Origin: Spirogloea muscicola
Taxonomy: Eukaryota > Streptophyta > Zygnematophyceae > Spirogloeales > Spirogloeaceae
NCBI GenBank assembly: GCA_009602725.1
Contig: WELB01000136.1
Span: forward strand, 189,969-200,701
Direction: 5' to 3'
DNA: 10,733 bases
The notes under the pieces were generated by a model, which saw nothing but the letters and a program-made list of their open reading frames with translations, did no database searches and was not told the DNA's origin. The translations under genes were made by a program, and so were the position numbers. Of this stretch, positions 8,286-10,733 are shown piece by piece (within the stretch, counting starts at the first letter, position 1; the number at the start of each line of letters is the position of its first letter).

Positions 8286-9874
8286 TCACCACTTCAGTGG
8301 CACAGAGGATGACCGCTGCAAGGGGATTGCTGAGTTGGCCGACCGCAGCGGCAGCGGCGCTGGCCTGGCCGTGCCGCTGGTGGTTCCGCTAAGGACGTTG
8401 TCATCCTCCTCCTGTAGGGACATGAGCCCAGACGCGCGCAAGCCTGCCCTGGCGCCGCCGTCACCGTGATCGAGCTCGCTGGTCTCTCGGACTTCAATGC
8501 TCTGCCGCATGTTGGTCTCTCGGACGTCAATGCTCTGCCGCATGCTGAACCAGAGCTCGTCCTTTGGGCCACCAGCCTCATCCACATCCGCCGAGAGCGC
8601 TTTGCGGAATGTCGTCAGCCGGTAAGCCGATCCCGTCAGGTCGCCAGAGGACCGGCCCCCCGTGCTGCTGTCCGAGGACGAGGACGGCGGCGAATCGCAG
8701 CCAGCCGCATCACCTCCGCTTCTCCTGTGTGGCTGCTCCCGTGGGCTGGAGCTCGCCGAGTGCTCCGGCGAGAGCATTGCGCGGGTAAACTGTTCAGCTG
8801 CGCACACATAAGCAGGTGCACAAGCGTCAGATCATGAAGCCTGTACGAATGAGCACCATCTGCGGCATTTATGAGTGGCAGCGGACTCCTTCTTGGCAGG
8901 CAGCATGAGCAAACGCGAAGCTGGCACACACCCTCGAGCTGGTGATTTCTGAGGCCCCCACCGCGCGCACCCTCCTGGCACACCAAAGCCCCGCCAGGCC
9001 CGAGCACGACGAGTGCGCAGGAATCTGGCCGGTGCTTGGCAACATGCGACAGCTTTACTCCAAGCTTGCTGCACAGAACTTGCTCCAGCCCATCAATAAG
9101 CCCCTTCAAACTGTCAATTTGTACAGATCAACTCAACAATATCTGCTCCTTGTAAAGCCAGAGTGCAATCACAGTCGCACCGCAGCATGATCTAGCACTC
9201 TGAGCCTGCACACACTTGCAGCTCTGTCCACGCGTACCTCCTGCCAAAGAGGGTCTGCGTCCGTTTCAGCAAGGAGGGGGCGCGTGTGGCCACAAACATC
9301 GTCGCCCTCGCAGCTTGCAGCTCCTCCACGACGCCCTGGGCCACGTTGTCAGTCAGGCGCACCTTTGTGGTTGTTGAGACCTGGTGCCGCCAGAGGCCCC
9401 ACCGCGGCCACATCAGATTGATCAGAGGCTGCTGCCACCGTCAGCAACTGCTCGCATGCATGACACTGCGCCTCTCTCATCTCCAAGGTCTCCCCCTCAC
9501 TTCTCCAGTCTACTGTATCCTCACCCACCACCCCTCTGATGACGCGCCCCTTCGCCCCTTTGTCTCCCTGTCTACTTGATATCTCCTCCTCCTCGTACTC
9601 ATGAGTAAGCAGGTCATGCGCCTTACCTTGAAGTTGTCACATGAGCGTCGGAGGCTGTCCAGGTGGGGCGGCGCCAGAGTGTCAGCGGGGCCACTCTTCT
9701 TCGGGCTGCTGGCTCCACGTCCTGTTAATGGCAACGCAGCACCGCCAGTGCATACTTAGGTCTGCTCTTGCATGTCTTCCCAGGTCAAAACGCAGATTTC
9801 CAGACAGACGCAAGGTCTGGGAGGGGAGTTTGTTGCAGGGGAGCCATCTCTCTCGTGCGCATACGCACGAGAAA

Positions 9875-9915
<41 letters not shown>

Positions 9916-10407
9916 GGAGGAGGAGAGGGATGAAGGGAGAATGGGTACACAGAAGACCACCCAAAATCACCAGCATGACAGGAGCACCATCCTGATCACC
10001 TAGGAAAGGCGGGGGGCAAGCTTGCATGGCTCGAGTGGTGCTATCGAGAGGACTAGAATGACAATGAGGCGTGGCAACAACGCAAGACGGTCTGTTGGCA
10101 CCGAGGAGGGTGCGACAGTGAGAAGGCATCCGGATGGATGGAGAGGAGTCGAATGAATGCATTTCTGGCCCCTTGGGACTTCGTTCATTCGTTTCTCTGG
10201 GCTGGCTACTCACAGCCATCGCCCTCTACTGGAAGAGTGTATTCAGCAGGGAGGAGGGAGGTGGGGACGCTCACGATCGGGCGGCGCGGCGTAGAGGAGC
10301 ACCAGGCTCGCCTCGGCGGCCGTGCAGGCTCTATCCAGGGCCCACTCCACGGCGCTGCGGTCCAGCGCCTCGTCGCCGGCCAGCAGGACCACCACCCGCT
10401 CAGCCAT
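8286..10407 (-). CDS. Universal stress protein (USP)-like domain protein with Ser-rich tail (5 exons, 340 aa)
   Basis: Exons on the - strand: 10407-10275, 9721-9627, 9380-9238, 9110-8971, 8797-8286. They total 1023 nt, with phases 1, 0, 2, 1 agreeing and all introns GT-AG. The ATG is the first after an in-frame TAG (10476-10474). Residues 1-165 fit the alpha/beta USP layout: strand RVVVLLAG with helix ALDRSAVEWALDRA, strand ASLVLLYAAPP, helix LDSLRRSCDNF, strand TTTKVRL, helix VAQGVVEELQAARATMFVAT, then SHVAKHRPDSCALVVLG (145-161). The last segment resembles the end of the USP domain in plant USP-kinase and U-box proteins. No kinase or U-box follows. Residues 172-340 are a Ser-rich, probably disordered tail with an 11-residue tandem repeat (256-277) and RSSSVP near the end. 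The family's G-x2-G-x9-G-S nucleotide motif is not kept. Role unknown; stress or signalling is inferred. High GC3 compared with OGDH. An upstream exon cannot be excluded. Confidence 0.72.
8478..8546 (-). repeat. 33-bp in-frame tandem duplication in the USP-like tail
   Basis: Two adjacent 33-bp units (8481-8513 and 8514-8546) differ at two positions. In frame they encode MRQSIDVRETN and MRQSIEVRETS, residues 256-277. Each copy keeps the basic-plus-Ser core RQS, so a possible phosphosite is duplicated along with it. Confidence 0.9.
9844..9879. repeat. Near-perfect inverted repeat (16-bp arms, 4-base loop)
   Basis: The left arm CCATCTCTCTCGTGCG (9844-9859) pairs with the right arm at 9864-9879 at 15 of 16 positions, around the loop CATA. 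In the intron RNA it would form a strong stem. It directly abuts the GA tract. Confidence 0.9.
9879..9911. repeat. (GA)16 dinucleotide microsatellite
   Basis: An uninterrupted GA run of about 33 bases on the + strand is a CT run in the transcribed sense of the USP-like gene. It lies inside intron 1, about 160 bases upstream of the acceptor in the direction of transcription. Length polymorphism is likely. Confidence 0.95.
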
Positions 10408-10733
10408 GCCCACCCCGCCACCACCGCCCTCAACACTCCTCCTTCTGCAAAGGCTTCCGCCGCCACTCCCGGACTAAGCCCAACAAGCCCTTTGACGCGT
10501 CGGCGCTGCGGCGCGGATCACTGGCAGAGGCTCGACGGCCGTGCTGTTGGGTGTAGGATCGGCCAAGAGGGGGGCTTAAGGGGTGCCGCGGCGGGGGAGG
10601 CCGGAGGGTGGAGGATGGGGGCGGGGCCGGCGAGAAAGTGGTCCTGCTTCAGGGGGCTGTCCTCATCCCCCCGGCCATCCGGGGGTGCCCTCAGACCCAC
10701 CCGCTCCGCCTCACCCGCCTCACCCCCCCCCCC
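10408..10733 (-). promoter_or_regulatory. Upstream region of the USP-like gene
   Basis: A GC-rich segment upstream of the - strand ATG. An in-frame TAG at 10476-10474 supports that ATG as the first usable start on an unspliced leader. No TATA box or recognised operator is visible. G/C homopolymer runs dominate the far end. Open frames here appear to be composition effects, and no gene can be supported in this stretch. Confidence 0.45.
10707..10733. repeat. C-rich simple sequence at the window edge
   Basis: Two tandem copies of CGCCTCACC are followed by a run of 11 C that reaches the last base of the window. Its true extent is unknown because it runs off the end. It may be a longer low-complexity tract or a sequencing or assembly limit. 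Confidence 0.8.

Larger units (their letters stand above)
9722..10274 (-). other. Intron 1 of the USP-like gene (553 nt)
   Basis: The donor GTGAGC follows PPD plus the first base of a split Arg codon, and the acceptor is TTAACAG. It contains the inverted repeat and GA/CT microsatellite annotated separately. I see no coding exon inside that would improve the USP fold. A skipped small exon cannot be ruled out, because the segment between strand 2 and helix 2 is variable in this family. Confidence 0.6.

Noticed and set aside
9682-9960. - strand frame encoding a Leu-Ser repeat that looks like a membrane segment
   Set aside because: It is only the translation of the CT microsatellite inside intron 1 of the USP-like gene.
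192-10407. A novel multi-gene system linking the two genes
   Set aside because: They are convergent, separated by about 1.15 kb, differ in composition, and one is a standard TCA-cycle enzyme. Nothing in the sequence suggests shared function.
10134-10556. + strand 140-codon frame opposite the first USP-like exon
   Set aside because: Pro/Arg-rich composition shadow of a GC-rich exon on the other strand. The - strand reading gives a recognisable USP beginning with matching splice sites.

Overview
The window is nuclear DNA of an intron-rich eukaryote, most likely a green alga. A Trebouxiophyceae-like chlorophyte is my best guess. The reasons are a 2-oxoglutarate dehydrogenase E1 that reads closest to plant enzymes, many short GT-AG introns, a GC-rich transit peptide, a TGTAA motif downstream of a stop codon, and a second gene whose universal-stress-protein fold resembles plant ones. 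This assignment is inferred from sequence character only; no search was run.

Two convergent protein genes fill the window. Gene 1, on the + strand (192-7132), encodes the mitochondrial 2-oxoglutarate dehydrogenase E1 subunit in 18 coding exons. Splicing by homology gives 3138 nt, exactly 1046 codons including the stop, so 1045 residues with every intron phase agreeing. It starts with a mitochondrial presequence and carries all the E1o hallmarks; I see no break. The 191 bases upstream are a GC-rich leader with a CCG repeat.

Bases 7133-8285 are the convergent 3' regions of the two genes. They are relatively AT-rich, with no credible gene.

Gene 2, on the - strand (10407 down to 8286), has five coding exons that I assembled from splice sites and phase. 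The sum is 1023 nt, or 340 residues. The first ~165 residues are a universal stress protein (USP)-like alpha/beta fold. The last ~170 are a Ser-rich, probably disordered tail with an 11-residue tandem duplication and a C-terminal RSSSVP motif that looks like a phosphorylation and 14-3-3 docking site. Its first intron holds a near-perfect 16-bp-arm inverted repeat abutting a (GA)16 tract.

The two genes do not obviously work together. One is a TCA-cycle enzyme; the other is probably a stress or signalling protein of unknown role. I see no mobile element, RNA gene or CRISPR array, and no clearly novel multi-gene system. The most interesting items are the USP-plus-tail architecture, the intronic hairpin/microsatellite, and two unusual introns in the dehydrogenase gene.
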